Below, piece by piece: positions 45,901 through 60,900 of a stretch of DNA of 64,000 nt; within the stretch, counting starts at the first letter, position 1; each line of letters starts with the position of its first letter. The DNA is taken from contig OY365817.1 of NCBI GenBank assembly GCA_959347315.1, positions 28,628,447 to 28,692,446 on the forward strand, in the 5' to 3' direction. Made by a program: the position numbers and the translations under genes. Below the pieces are notes generated by a model. The model did not search any database, was not told the DNA's origin, and saw only the letters and a program-made list of their open reading frames with translations. This DNA comes from Bimastos eiseni (lineage: Eukaryota; Annelida; Clitellata; Crassiclitellata; Lumbricidae).

Positions 45901-48900
45901 ACGTCCCACAAGAATCCTACTCCAACCACAAGGCAAGGCCATTCCATAGTGAGGGGTCCATCAAAGCAAAAACCCGGTGCTGGGATAAAGAAATTCACAA
46001 CCAAAGTAGAAGAGGATCAAGTCTGTCCGCAGAGCGAAGAGGAAGAGAGGAAAGAGTAAAGAGTGGTTGCGAGCTACACATTGAGTCTAGTTTTTATCAA
46101 GTCTTATGAGACGACCTAAAATGTTTGGAGATTTCGTGGGAGGAGGCTGAGACACTGGCTTTGGATAGAGATGAATGGAGGAAGTGCGTTGCCCGATGTG
46201 CAGACCTACACAGGAAGGACTAAGCACTGAGTACTTATGATCGAATTTACCAGCCCAATGGAGTAATTTTCAAATGCGGACCTTATCTTTCCATGTTCCG
46301 AGTTGTTCCAGCTGTTCCTTTAGATCATCCTTCTCCTGTTCGTGTGCGCTTCGTAAGGATTTAAATTCTGCCAACTTTACACAAATAAAACAAATCAAGT
46401 CGGTCAAATTAAGATCGAAGAATATTTGGTCCAGGACTAAGATCATAGTATGAAAAACGGATCAGGTCAGAATATATATTTTATTTATATATTTATTAAA
46501 GAAATTATTATCATAACTCACCTTCAAAATTTATAATGTGCTAATCTACATGAAGTTAAAGCCAGCATTATGAAACAGTCTGTCAATCACATAATTGGAA
46601 CACAAACATATAATTGGGTCAGGTCAATTTCAGACAAATGGGTTGGTTTAGGCTTGAGATAAAATATAACAGAGGTGAGAAACATAGAAGCACTGCATCA
46701 AGATGACCTATGATGGAAACAACGGAAATGAAACAACTGGGTCAGGTCAATGAAAGACCGACTTATATGATCGGTTATTGGTCGCTTCAAGATATAGAAA
46801 ATCTTGTCTAACGACCTCAATTTCCTTAAATTAACCAATAGTTGATCAATTCAGTCATTCAGTCGTTTCAACATTTACATAGCACCCCCTTATGCAATTC
46901 CAATTCCATGCAAAATTGGGATTGGGTGAAATGTGGCAATTGTGGAATTTTCTTCCAGTACCTTGCCCTCCACACTGTCGAGCTTTTCCTGGAGCCAGGC
47001 CTTTTCGTTATTTGCTTCTGCGATCTCCCTCTGGTGTTTCTCCTGTGCACTAGACAGCAGACGGTCGCATTTCTCCTTCCACTCGCGATTCAGATCGTCT
47101 TCGATCTGCGTCAGCTGAGACCAAGAAAACACAGACGATCGTAACTCATGACGCTTATACAGATTGGACAACATACTCGATAAATTTACTTCGATAAACT
47201 GATCAATCAAAGAAATTTTGTAAAGCGTATCTTCAAAATAAAAACATTGAAATCTATTTAAAAGGAGAAACTTAGTTGGAGAGTTCCTTGCCTTCTGAGC
47301 GGCTGTTGATTCGGTCGAATTTCGTTCCATCTTCAGTCGGTTCTTCAGCGTTGTCAGTTCCGCCTGACAACGAGCAACATGACAACAGGATAACAAGCAA
47401 CAAGCTAACATGATGATGAATATAATGATCCATGCAGAGTAATAAAACAGTTTAAATAATTTAAATAATAATATAACAAATAATAAGAGAAATAACAGAA
47501 AAAACAATAAGTAATCACAATGATAAATAACAATAAATAATAATAATAATAAGTAATGAATACTAATAATTAATTGCAATGACAATAATAAATAATTGTA
47601 AACAATAATAAAAAATATTAATAAATAATAAAAATAATGATAAATAATTATCATAATAAGTCCCTGAAGTTCGAAAATAAATACTATAAAAACCTGAGGG
47701 CTCCATTTTACTTCAATGAATTGTATTTATAATAATGATAATAATAAAAATAATAATAATAAAAATAATGATTTAAATACAGATTTCCTCTGTACCTCAA
47801 AGTTTGTCTGTATCTCCTTTGTTTCCAATTCCATTCGAGCGATTTCCTCGGCTGCTTTACGCTTCTTCTCGTTCAAATTCTACAAAGAAATTTCAATTTC
47901 TTTGAAACTGAACAATTGTTTCCAAGAAGCTAGTTGCATATAAACCACAAAGAAAATCTGTCACCAAAAATACATGAATAAAATTAATCCATATATATAT
48001 AACTACCTTTTCTTTAGCAGATATACTCAAGAAAATAATTAGTCAGTATATATCCTTGTCAAACATTTTAACAAATATATTCTGATTAAAGAGGTTGAAA
48101 TTTGCTAGAAAAGAAATTGTGATTGCAAAAAATGAATACACTTTAAATCAACCAATGTAAACATTCATTAAGAAGGTTAAAAGAAGAACTGGAATGTTGC
48201 CCTCATGACTGAACGCATGACACACAGGCATTTCCTCTTGGTTCATCTAATCCTAGAGCTGCTGTGGCTCAGACTTGATCCTTTGCTTCAATTGGTCACT
48301 CTCTGTGCAATGCGCTTTCGCCATCTGTTCACTCTAAAATATTCACTCTGACAGTCTCTCACCCTCTTTCGCTTTCCTAAAACCTACTTCTTCTCGCTGG
48401 GTCTTGCGTACTGGCAGCACTTCTGAATGGTTCACCCTATTACATGCGCTCTATAAATGCTTCAACACAATCTAATGCGTCTTCCTTTCATTCAAATATT
48501 TTCATCCACTCATTAAGTAGATATAAAAAGTGCCTTTTGCGGTCACTACTCAGGAGCGCTCCCGACCCCTGCATGGCTGACAAGACAAGTATAAAAAGAG
48601 TCGGAGTGGAACCTGGGAAACAGGCGAGAGTCTGTTCCTGCAACAACACGAACGATGGTACCGCATTTCTCTCCAACCGTAATCGTAATCAAGGATCTAT
48701 ATCATTTATATAGCGCCACTTTAAGTCGGGCTAGTGTCCTAACCTTGTCGAGGTTGTCCCTTTCCATCGTTATGTCGTTGAGACTGTCCCTGAGGTCTTC
48801 GTTCTGTTTCGTGAGGAGTCGTTTGTCCTGTTGTTCCTCCTTCAACTGAGCCGTCAACTGATCCAATCTCTGCTCCTGCTCTGAAAAAACACACAAACGC

Positions 48901-51900
48901 AAACACACATAGATAAGTAAGTAAGTAAATACCTTATATTACAACTGAAATTTACATTACATTACGTTTTGAACGACACTGTTTAAAACAAGGAAATCAG
49001 ATTTTTAATATACAAAATGATAATCGCATTCATTTTTTATCACTCAGGCACTACCAAAAATTCCAAAAAAATCCTGCAAACAGCCGAGCTAGAAATCAGG
49101 AGAATGACTTTCTAAACATTGGATCCTCGGTACTTGAACTCTGTACCAATCACTACTAGTAGTAACAAGTAAGTACTACAAGCAAGAGTATTTGGAATGT
49201 GATTGTCTTTTTGTAAATAGAAAAATCCGATTTTCATTTTCAAAACAGAACATAATCGGAATTCCCATTTTCACTTGTAATACTCTGTATGAAATTAAAT
49301 TCATTACTAATTCTCAATTAATCAATCTATCGACAAGAACGATATAAATCGGAGACAGATACCAACCAGCCAGTCGCAGTCGTGTTGAACCGATGTCCTC
49401 TCTGCCCTGTATATCGGCCGTCACCAACCGATCCAACTGTTGCTTCAGTTCTCCCTCTCTCTTCTTTAGAGCCGCAATTTCCAGTTGACAGGATGACAGC
49501 TGCGAAGTAGTCATGCTCAGATCCACCGCCAGCTGAACCTAAGACATCTTCCAGTGGTTAGAACGCAAAATAATCGAATTAAAGATCCGTAATCATACAT
49601 CTAACAGACAGATAGGTATGAAACACGTCAATTTGGATGGAAAGCTTGTGGACAATAAGGCAGGCAGATCCTCATAGGGCAGCGACAGTACGAGATTGGA
49701 GAATTTTTCCGATTTAACTAAAATACGCAATTAACTAGCAGCAACAGCCGAGAACTACGCAATTGCTCAGTGCCAGTCCCAAGCCTTGGTAAAGGAGGAG
49801 GACGACGCTAATGATCTTTGTTATCACAGTGTCGTTAAACTGAAACTTCAACAGCAACTAACTCTGCTAACTGCTCACACTCTGGAAGTGCCAGTCCAAA
49901 GCCTGGATAAAGAGGAGGGCGACGCCAATGATCAATGTTATTTGAAACTAACTGTGAACCCAATGCCAACCTTTTCCTGCTCGAGGGATTGCACCCTCGC
50001 TTGGCTCTGTGAGGCCGTGTTCTTGTATGAATCATTTCTCTGCTCCAGAAAAGCATTGCTCTGTTCCACATACCTACACAAACAGCCAGTCATTAGTTAA
50101 TGCTATGTAAAGTAATCGATATCTACTTGAAGGAGAGAAGTCAGTCATTAGTTAATGTTATGTAAAGTAATCGATATCTACTTGAAGGAGAGAAGTCAGT
50201 CATTAGTTAATGTTATGTAAAGTAATCGATATCTACTTGAAGGAGAGAAGTCAGTCATTAGTTTAGCATTCAGAGATGGAGGAAGATTACTCCAGGTAGA
50301 TGGATTCATAAAAGCAAACACTATGTACATTCGAATACTCAAATTCGCTACTCGGTGGAAAATCTCGGCTCACTCCCAAGTCTCAATACTGCTATGGTGT
50401 GGAAAGACGACACGTAGTCATCCAAAGGGAGTCTTTCTAGGTCGAAGGCCTGACTCCAAGCCTATATAAAGGAATCAGGTGACACCAATCCTCTTTGCAA
50501 ACACTTTTGCATCATTAAACAATGCAACAAACAATACCATCTTCAAGAATATCAGATTCTAATAATTAATTAGTCGATCAAACCCAATCTCCAGAGAAAT
50601 TACTAATGAAAACAAATCTCAACCAAGATTTACAATACTTACAGCTGATTACGCTGTAACAGTTCTGCGATTTTAACGTTCTGTTCATCGACGCGAGAAC
50701 TCTTCTCCAAATTCTCCTTCTTTAGTCTCTCGTTCTCCTGTGCAGTACAAGCAACATGACAACGCGATAATAAACAACATCAAAATTAGCGACCTTGGAC
50801 AAGTTGCTCACCCATAATTGTCTGTGAGGAAGGCATTTGGAAACCACCTCACTCATCTCATCCCCAGGTGGCGCAAAGCCAAATGGACCTGCCTTGGGGC
50901 AAAGAACTCATCATCGACATATATACCCCTTCTCAGGCATTCTCATCCCGTCTTAAGACAGTTCTATTTGTCCGTGCTGGGGTTAAGAGAATGGTCTCAT
51001 TAAAAGGTGCAATACAAATTCTCGATATAAATGAATGAATGTATGAATACAGAGCAACTGTTATTCTAGATATGTTATGAAGCAAAGAAGGTGAGAGGAG
51101 GCTTTGTAACCAACCGTGACGATTCTTTCGATGTTGCCGACAAGCATGCCAACCTCCATCGTTGGCATCGAGTTGGCCAGAGACACTGCGCTCGACTGGC
51201 GAATGCTCAGATGGTCCAACTGCAACGAAGACAAAGAGTAATTAACCAATACCATACTAAAATATCATAATTATAATTATCATTTTCATTATCATCATGA
51301 TTAGTAATGTTATATCATCTCAACGCCTCAATCGTAAACATACTAACACCCAATTGTGCATTGACTACTTCTCTTATTTATAGGCTGAGCGCTGCACTAA
51401 AAAGGTGTGCTAATTGGACAGTCTGTATTATTATCATTGTCATCATCGTTAACATTATTATTTATGATCCCTGAAAATGAAACTGTAGTCGTAGGAATTG
51501 TCACCTTTTCCGCAATGCGGTCGATCTTGTCAGAAACTCTGCTCAACGAGACCCTCACTTCCGTGTTCTGGTTTCGTGTTTCCATCAACATCATTGGAAC
51601 ACTCGAATCACCAACTGGAAAGAATTTCACTCAAATGAAAAGTTCTGAGAGTAAAGGTAACTTTAGACAAATGTTGTCTTGGAAGACAAATGCATTACAA
51701 GAGACAGAGATAGATAGATAGATAGGGGAGAGAAACACAGACATACAAAGACAGACATAGAAAGACAAAGAGACAGAGTCAGGCACACAGAGAAATAGAC
51801 AGACAGACAGCGACAGATGCAGAAAGACAGAGACAGAGAAAAACAAACAAACAAACAGAAAGCTACTCTGACAGAAACAGAGACAGACATAGAAAGACAA

Positions 51901-54900
51901 AATAACAGAGATATACAGAGAGAGAGAGAGAGGGATAGAGACATAGAAAGACAAAGAGACAGACAGAGAAACACAAACAGAGACACATAGACATATTAAG
52001 ACATATATAGATACACAGAGAGAAATATACAGAGAGACAGAAACACAGAGAGAGAGAAACACAGAGAGAGAGAAACACAGAGAGAGAGACACACAGACAG
52101 ACACAACTAAACATTGAAGATATTTTATCATCAATAATGAATAATAGTAATTCTCATCATCATCCCTATAGATGCTTACGTGATTGCGATACTGGAGGAG
52201 GTTGCAGAGGCTGAGGAGGAGGTTGAACGGGATAGATCTGAGACGGAGGATAGATGCTGCCGTATGGTTGCGCTGCAGAGACCCCAGGAGGAGGATAACC
52301 CTACAAAGAAAACCCAATCACTCAATAGAACACAGAGCATAGTCTAAATTTCAAGATAATGTTTGTACGCATTAAATACCAATTATTATTATTATTACTA
52401 TTATTATGATTGTAATTACTATCATTGTAATTATTATTATTATTTCCATTATTAATACTAATTACTATTATCGTAAGTATTTTTATTACGGATGCTATGT
52501 TGCTTTCATCATTATTTATATCATTACAATAATTGCTATTATTATTATTAATATTATGAGAACTATTGTTATTTTTATAATTATAATCATTAAATCATTT
52601 ATAATATAATCATTAAAATTATAATTACAATTATTTATTATTATTATTATGCATTCAATCTGGTATGGGCTCCCGGTTTCAATTCGCCTTCTCCCTTACA
52701 ATGATCTTTCTACCTTTCGAAAACTGCTAAAATCATTCCATTTTAGCTGTGGTTGGGTTGGAAGCAGAACTGAATAGTTTCGCCTGAAGAGGCGCTATAT
52801 AAATTCACGAAATGAGTAAATTGGATTAATTAATAGACTGTGTGAACGAAATTACTTGAAGATCACACTCACCTCTGACATATAACTCTGCATAAACTAC
52901 TTCTATTTATATGCCGAACCTTACACGAAAAAGAGGTGTGCAAGGAACCGCTCCTATGGAGTGTCTATCTCACAAGTTTCTAATGCCATGGCGGCGATGG
53001 GTAAAAATAAATGCTCTCCATTAATGTAAGATATTCGTAAGCAATGACATTTAGATATATTGAAGTGGCACAATATATAAATGCTCGATTACATTACATT
53101 ACTTGATTACGCAAGCCTTATAAAGCAACTGGCAGTTCAAACGGATAGACTGACCATCATCGCTTGGTAAGGTAACGGATGCTGAGGATGATAGATGGAC
53201 ATCTGACCAGTAGCAGCTGAACAAGAAGAACATCATCATCATAATTAGCAGATTATACTATGAACCTGTAGAGTGCCTTCATCAACATCATCATCATAAT
53301 TATCATCGTTGCTATCATCTTTGTTCTTCTTATCATCATTGTTGTCATCATCATCATTGTTAAACATCATCAAGATGTCAGACTGTGTGAACTTAAGTAT
53401 GCATTCAGACTCATTATACATGTATGTGTGTATAATGTCCATATGTACACAGAGAGGGGAACGTGTTATATGTGTGTCCCCTACATTTCCTACCCCTCTC
53501 ATTGGGTGTCCCCTCCCCCACCTGTCAAATAAGATCGCCGCCTGTGTGTGTATGCACGGCGCATATGACTGTTTATATAGCTCCTATACCAGAGCACCCA
53601 CCAATGACTCTACAACATCAATAGATACCTGGCATCATTCCAGCAACAGAGGCTGGTCCCTGGTAATGCTGTTGACCCATCATGTGCCCTCCGAGGGGCA
53701 CGGCCCCTTGAGGGATGAACGCCGTCTCGGGTACGATGTTGATGGGTGCCGCGGCCGGCATTTGGTTCGTTCCATGTGGGGCGCTGGACCCGTGCTGGGC
53801 GGGTTTAGATGGCACTTCCGGTCGGAGATTAGGAGAAGGGGATTGAGACTGGAATGAAGGAATAGGAAACATTTAGACTCAATGGACAGAGGAATGCATC
53901 AACAGAACGATGATGACAATGATTGTGATGATGAAAATAATTATGATGAAAAATAATAATGATTACAATAATTATGATTACAATAATTATGATGAAAAAT
54001 AATAATGATTACAATAATAATTATTACAATAATTATGATGAAAAATAATAATGATTACAATAATAATTATTACAATAATTAAGATGCAAAATAATAATGA
54101 TTACAATAATAATGATTACAACAATGATGATTACAATAATAATTACAATAATGATGATGACTACAATAACGATGATTACAATAATGATGATTGATGACAA
54201 CGAAGATGATGATGATGATTATGATGATGGTATTATGATGATAATGATGGACAGTTAATGTATGTAATTACAGTGATCATTGACACATGATCACTATAAC
54301 TCAATGCCCTGTGAAAGACAGATTTATATAGTGCCTCAACAAGAAATATCAAATCACGTTGTCCAACCTCTGCCTCGACGTTGTCTGTCTGAGGTGGAAC
54401 GACAACGGGCAACATTGGTTGTCCCATCTTTGCCATTCGAGAAATCAGTTTAGCCTTGTCAGTTTTTGATGACTAGAAAACATAATAGAAAAAAACATAA
54501 TTATAATTATGATCATAGTTTTCATATTATGAGGGAGAAATACAGTAATCATTTTGGAAGAAAAAATTTATCTTGGAAACAGAATACAAATTGAAACATT
54601 TTGCCTAGTCCAAGATATATTATTATTACTATTATCATCATTAATATTAATACTTAAATTGTCATCAAAATTATTATCCATATTATTAGTATTACCATTA
54701 TCATTACATCAATTACACCACCAGCATAAATTTACAACAATTAAATTACTTTTGTACACCTACATAAATTCCACCAAGTACATCACTAATACACACATTT
54801 ACATCAATTATGTAAATTACATCAATTACACCAATCACACACATTTACATCATTTAGATTAATTACACACACTTTCATCAATTACATACATTAACATCAT

Positions 54901-57900
54901 GTCAACTACATCCTCTGCAGACATTTATATCATTTACATCAAATGAATCAATTTCACACATTGTGGCAAAAGATTTATGCCAACACCTGTTGTGCCATTT
55001 GATCGGCAATGGATTTTGATTTCGATCGGATGCTGTCATCCTTGTCATCATCCTTGTCGTCAATGGTAACCTGTGGTACGGAGGCTGATACAGAGACTGG
55101 TACAGAACCATCATCAGCTCTCTCTCTTGCAAACTTAACCTATCAGATGAATGTGAAAAATGCAAAATGTTAAAGATATCAACAAACGAAATGATTTTAA
55201 AATAGACAGCCAAGCTCTAATATCTCATTCACTATTTGAACTTGATTGACCCCCATCATATAGTATTAGAACCTGATTGGCTCCAGTACAATCAAATTGG
55301 AATATGATTAGCTCCAATAAAATCCTAATGGAACTTGATTGGCTCCAGTACAATCAAATTGGAATATGATTAGCTCCAATAAAATCCTAATGGAACCTGA
55401 TTGGCTCATATAAAATCCCATTCAAACCTGATTGGCTCCTATAAATCCCATTCAAACCTGATTAGCTCCTATAAAATCCTATTGGAACCTGATTGGCTCC
55501 TATAAAATTGTATTGGAAACTGATTGGTTATTTTCAGATTCTGTTGTAACCTGATTAATTCTGTAGATCCTATCGAATAAAGGCCAATCAGGATTAGCTC
55601 TTATCAGATCCCATTGGAACCTGATTGGCTATTACCTGGTCCTATATGAACCTGATTGGTTCTCATCACTTGCTATTTTAAGAGCCACATACATGCATAC
55701 ATACACACAGACGTACGTACAAAGTGACAAATGCCAACAGAAGCAACTCAAAATACATTTCCTCACTCGAACAACTTCCACTTCAAAGATGATTGGCGTG
55801 CCGGACGGAAACTTTCCTGCTTTGAATTCGCCTCCAGTGGCCATGGAAGGGGTGCAAATCAACAGCCGTTTGCCATTCTTCTTCATACCCACCACACCCT
55901 CGTCCCAGGCCTAAAACGTCCAGCACATGAACATTAGGAAAATTAAGAAATATATTTAGAATAAAGCTAAAGCAGTCATTGGTCCAGACATAGCTAGCTA
56001 GTACTGTCTGAGATTTGCTAGTGAGAGAAGGCAAATTTTGCCATGTATGGTTTTGTCATAAAATTGTAATTTTAGTGTAACAATTGTAATATCGTCGACA
56101 GCTTACAGTGAAATGCGCTGTAAGAGCACTGCAATTTACATAAATTAGACAGCAAGAAAATGCACAACTTTCTACAAATCAGCAAATGAGACAACAAATG
56201 CGACAACTTATCCACCAATCAGAAACCTTGAAAAGCACAACATTTCCATCAATCAGATAGCGAGACAGCACACCAACCAATCAGAATGCTGAACAAAAAA
56301 GTTATGCACAAAATCCGATAATCAAATAGCCGAGAAATTTTAAGTCTTACCCGAATTGCCTTCTGCCTTCCGATTCTAAATCGAAAAAGTTGGCCGTTAT
56401 CAAAAATCTAAAAGAGAAAAGACAGCATAAGTGTTGTACTATGCCAAGCAAATTTCTGTAGATGGCAATGGCGTTTATTGATATATGAGCTGTGATAAAC
56501 TCTGGACCAAATCCAAAAGACAGTGAAATCCAACTGAATCTTTTACACTCATGTGTATTCTGCAAAGAGCTGTGCTCAGCCTTAGAGTCAGTAGCCCTAT
56601 ATAAATCTGAAGTAAATGATTATGACAACCCTATCTAGCAATTCAACAAAGCCACAACTTTAGACAGTGATCTATCTGTCCAATCTGTCAATTTGCTCAT
56701 CGCAAGTAAAACACTTACAAGTACACACTTTAAAAGTAAATGCATTACAAGTACGTGTCCTACACATAAATGCATTACAAGTACACACTTTACAAGCAGA
56801 AAGTAAAATGCTACTGGCTTACAAAGTCGTGTGCAAGTGAGTAGGTAAGCTAACGGTTGTCAAGATTATACGAAGATCACTTACAGTACCAATTGCGTTG
56901 TTTTCGAGCTGCCATCCCGTGTACTTGATCTCGATGTTGTCACCGGCTTCGAGGGCATGACCCTCACCTGGACTCAGGTCCTGGGTTATGACCAGATCAT
57001 GACCTGCTGATTGACCACAGGAGAACTTGCACACGGCCACCTGACCACAAACAAAACAAGGAGCATCTGGTTACAGAGGCAGAGTTCATGAAATGATAAT
57101 CAATCGTTACAAGTATTGTTCTTTAGGATGATTAATTATCTAGAGCAGATGCTCTAGGTGTGAAAGGTTTTTCTGATGTTGGACCATTAGCAATATTTTC
57201 CAGCAAGTGGCGGACAAGAGTGCCGAAGGCATATGAGGAAAATGGGGTAGGCCTTAGGATGTTAGAGAGGCCATACAAACAGTTGAATTAGGCTTTGAAA
57301 ACATGATTCAGGTGAGCATTGTCAATTACAAACATCACTGAAAACTCATAAAGCCTTAGAAACGACACTTTACACCTTTAATTAAACCATTCAGACAAAG
57401 CACTGCAGGCCACGCCCCTGATCGAAACCATTGCCATTGTTACTGGCTAAAAGCTCTTTATCGTGGGTGATCATCATGGTTGGTTGACTCACCTGCTTTG
57501 TAAACTGGATGAGAATGGCTTCCGATTCAAACATCAATGACCAACTCTGTCGGCTGTCATCGTAGAAATTCACGTAGTTGTTGGGCTGGACCTGACATTT
57601 AAAAATGTATTATTATTTTGTCATTAGTAATTATTATTACTTATTATTTATTATTAGTTATTATCATTCATTATTATTATTATTAATGATTTACTGCAAA
57701 AAACAGAGTAGAGTTCAATATTAGCAGCAATTCTTACATATTCACTTAACCAGTGATTTATTATCGCAAGAAAGAACCAACAACTTCTTCCTTTTTTCCT
57801 ACCACTCCTTCTTCTACTTCTAATTCTTCAACCTCTTCCTTTTTCTCCTTATCTTCTTTATCTTCTTCAGAGTTTTATTCCTCTTCTTCATCAGATCCCT

Positions 57901-60900
57901 GAAGTTCCTGAACTTAGAGAAGATTTGAACCTAAACCAATTGTTTCCTGACATTCCCATAACACCAATCAGTCACAAATAATAGAACAGATGAAAACACA
58001 CTCAACAACCTCCCTAACATGACATAGCACACTTAAAAACGCTACTGTCCTGCACTCTGCATTAAATAAGACTTGAGAAACATTGAGAATACCATAATAC
58101 CAACAGAAAGTGCTTCTTTCTTACCGTGAATAGAAATGTTGAGCTGATCATCGCGTATGTCACTGGTTTCTCTTTTGTCAGATACAACAGAAGCTTATAC
58201 TGCAATAAACCACATCAGTTGACTTGACAACCAATATTAAAAATTATCAACATCATCATTTATAATAGTTATTATTATTACTTACTGGAAAAACAGCAGC
58301 CACAAAAATCTTAAACTCAAACAAATGATAATGTCAAACTAAACTGTTCAAATTCATCTGCAACAATGACAAATATTATTATTGCTGTAGGTATATTTAT
58401 TTCCCTTCTTACTTGACCTACTCTGTACCTATTGTACTTCAATTATCTGTCAACTCGATCATTTCATTGTCAAGATAGATGTCTTTCCATCAGTACATTT
58501 TATGTGGATAACTGCACATTATACATATTCACCTTGATGGCAAAAAATTCAGTGGAATTGTGTATAGGTGGCTCCAATTGCAGGATCTCATTAGGGCAGA
58601 GGCGACGACCTCGCTTGACAGGTGGGGGACACCGAATGAGAGGAGTAGACAATGTCGGGGGACACATGTATAAATCCTCTCCTCTCTGTAAAAGATGGGG
58701 GACTTGTCTCCCTCGACCCCCGGGATCGCCATCCCTGCATTAGAGCATTCCCTCGATCTGCTAAACACTTTAATTAATGAAGATTGGTCACAGAAATAAA
58801 TGATTTGATATGATTTGCTGAAAAGAGCAAACACTTACATCACTGTTCCCATGATTCCCGATGACCGCTACTCCGAGCTTTCCTTCGCTGGCATATTTGT
58901 CATCCTTGCTAGAGAAGAGAAGAAAAAACCAGATGTTGAAACAGCTGTGTAGAAACCTCTCACAGACCCAGGCTATGCACTGTCTCGACATTCTCCATCA
59001 CCTGCATGTCAGACCGGATGACCGAGTCGTACCACGGGGCGGACTACTTTATGCAGTAAACATTTCAACAAGAATGCCTTCAAGTAAAAACACGTTCTTA
59101 ATTGTGTTTGTCATGCAGTTAGACAAATAAAGGGCGTAATTAATTACTTACTTAAATGGACAGACAGAAAAACTCAAACGAGGCATTCACATGACCACTT
59201 GAAGCTATGGCAACCGACACTATAATTATCATCATCATCATCATCATTATTGCTATGATAATCATTGTCATCGTCATCTCTTACCATAATTAAGACTGTT
59301 TTATTTGGCCGCGCTGAGGTTGGGAGCGCCTCTGAGTAGTCACCTTGAAGAGGCGCTATATACAAATTCTCATAATGAATGAATGAATGATCCTTATCAT
59401 TATCGTTATTGTTATAATGTGTTTAATCTTAATTATTGACTTTAACATCACGTATATTAGCTCAGGCAGTGACTCTGAGTACAACTCTTGAAGGCATTTT
59501 AGAAATTCTGCTGAATAAAAAAATAGTAATTATAATAAATAATAATAATAATAATAAAAGACAATGTTTCACTAAAACTTACAACTTGTAGGCAAAGGCA
59601 ACACCCGCACAAAGGACAGCAGGGGCCACAGCAGATCCCGTAGACTGACTGGTTGCATCTGTTTATAAAACAACCAAAGACAACGCTATCGATCATCTCA
59701 TACTGACATCATACAACATCGCACAGAGAATGAATGACCTGATGAAACATTTCTTTATTGTGTGATATGAATTTATAACTAACACAACCAATAAAAACAT
59801 AGTGATGACAATAACAGGAGGTTCATTCTCCACCTTTTAACACTCAGCTGGTTTCCCAATTGCTCTTAGTACAGCCAAATCTGCATAATTGGAGGAAAGC
59901 AATAACAATATATCATAATAATTTCGACTTAACTTCAAACTGAAAAGATATAGTATGCCTACAAATAGAGTATGAAGGAATGATGACACGTTACTACACG
60001 AGTCGAATTCATCTGTGGGCAGCCATGCAATTGATCCAATACGTTACACATCTAATTAATCAACTCCATCACCTAGCGAAAGAAGGACTAGTCAACCACA
60101 CGGAGATACGGGAACTGGTTCCTCAGCTCTGTACCCAAGTGCTCATTAGTATTCATTACTATACAACTTCCCCCATGGCTAGAGCTCTACCTGGTCGTTT
60201 CTTTGGTTCCTTTGGAGCCGTGTACGTCAGGGACTCGTTACCTCCTTGAGACGCGGCGCGATCCATGTCGAATAGAGATGCAAGCTTCGACCTATGCAGA
60301 AATTGGTCATCGTTTCGTAACAATACAGTTTTATTAGTGTTATTAGTAATCCCATTTCTATTTGTCTGATTCTGTTAATTTAAATGTGTCGCCTTTCTCC
60401 AGTTATGACTTGAATGAGAAACATTCGGTTGCTAGATTCACAAGCGACTATTCAAAAGAACATTGGGAGATCTTGCAGTTTAGGTGACGCACTTTTCTCT
60501 GTATGCTTGTGTGTACGACACTAGCCTTAACACTGACCCCAACTGACCCTCATGATGCCTAACCTGACCCTAACTCACCCTCACAACGCCTAACCTGACC
60601 CTAACCGACCCTCACAACGCCTAAAGTAACTAATTGTATATAATCGAACTACACATTAGATTAGCATTATTTATCATGACCAAGTCTTAGTGAAACATTG
60701 CCTATTGACAATATACGTGTTTGCTCATCTCTAAAAGCACATGCTTAACTTTTATCGACATCACGACGCCACTGTTATCATGACGGTGCTCTATAAATTT
60801 TTCCGACACTGTTGACACGCCTCCTGGTGGGGGCGTGCATTGAAAGGCCTATATTGATGCTGATGTCCGAGTCCATTCCTTAGGACGCCCGAGTAGACGG

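Larger units (their letters stand above)
45255..51614 (-). other. FKBP15: FKBP15 coiled-coil rod (exons 15-25)
   Basis: About residues 498-947. Heptad-rich, Glu/Lys/Gln/Leu-rich sequence, beginning with ETRNQNTEVRVSLSRVSDKI and passing ENERLKKENLEKSSRVDEQN. The conserved block VKKIMNTVYRRLRQEF follows in exon 26 (44839-44738). Most exons in this rod keep phase 0. Confidence 0.88.
57493..60291 (-). other. FKBP15: FKBP15 N-terminal WH1/EVH1-like domain (exons 2-6)
   Basis: About residues 55-158. Landmarks shared with human FKBP15: KLGVAVIGNH, YKLLLYLTKEKPVTYA and NNYVNFYDDSRQSWSLMFES. In the human protein this region resembles WH1 domains that bind Pro-rich actin regulators. Confidence 0.88.

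Noticed and set aside
50085..50260. CRISPR-like array
   Set aside because: Tandem copies without unique spacers in a eukaryotic intron; an ordinary minisatellite.
51631..52317. 228-codon Ser/Leu/Cys/Val-rich frame, membrane-like
   Set aside because: GACA microsatellite read backwards, overlapping FKBP15 exon 14; no non-repeat coding content.
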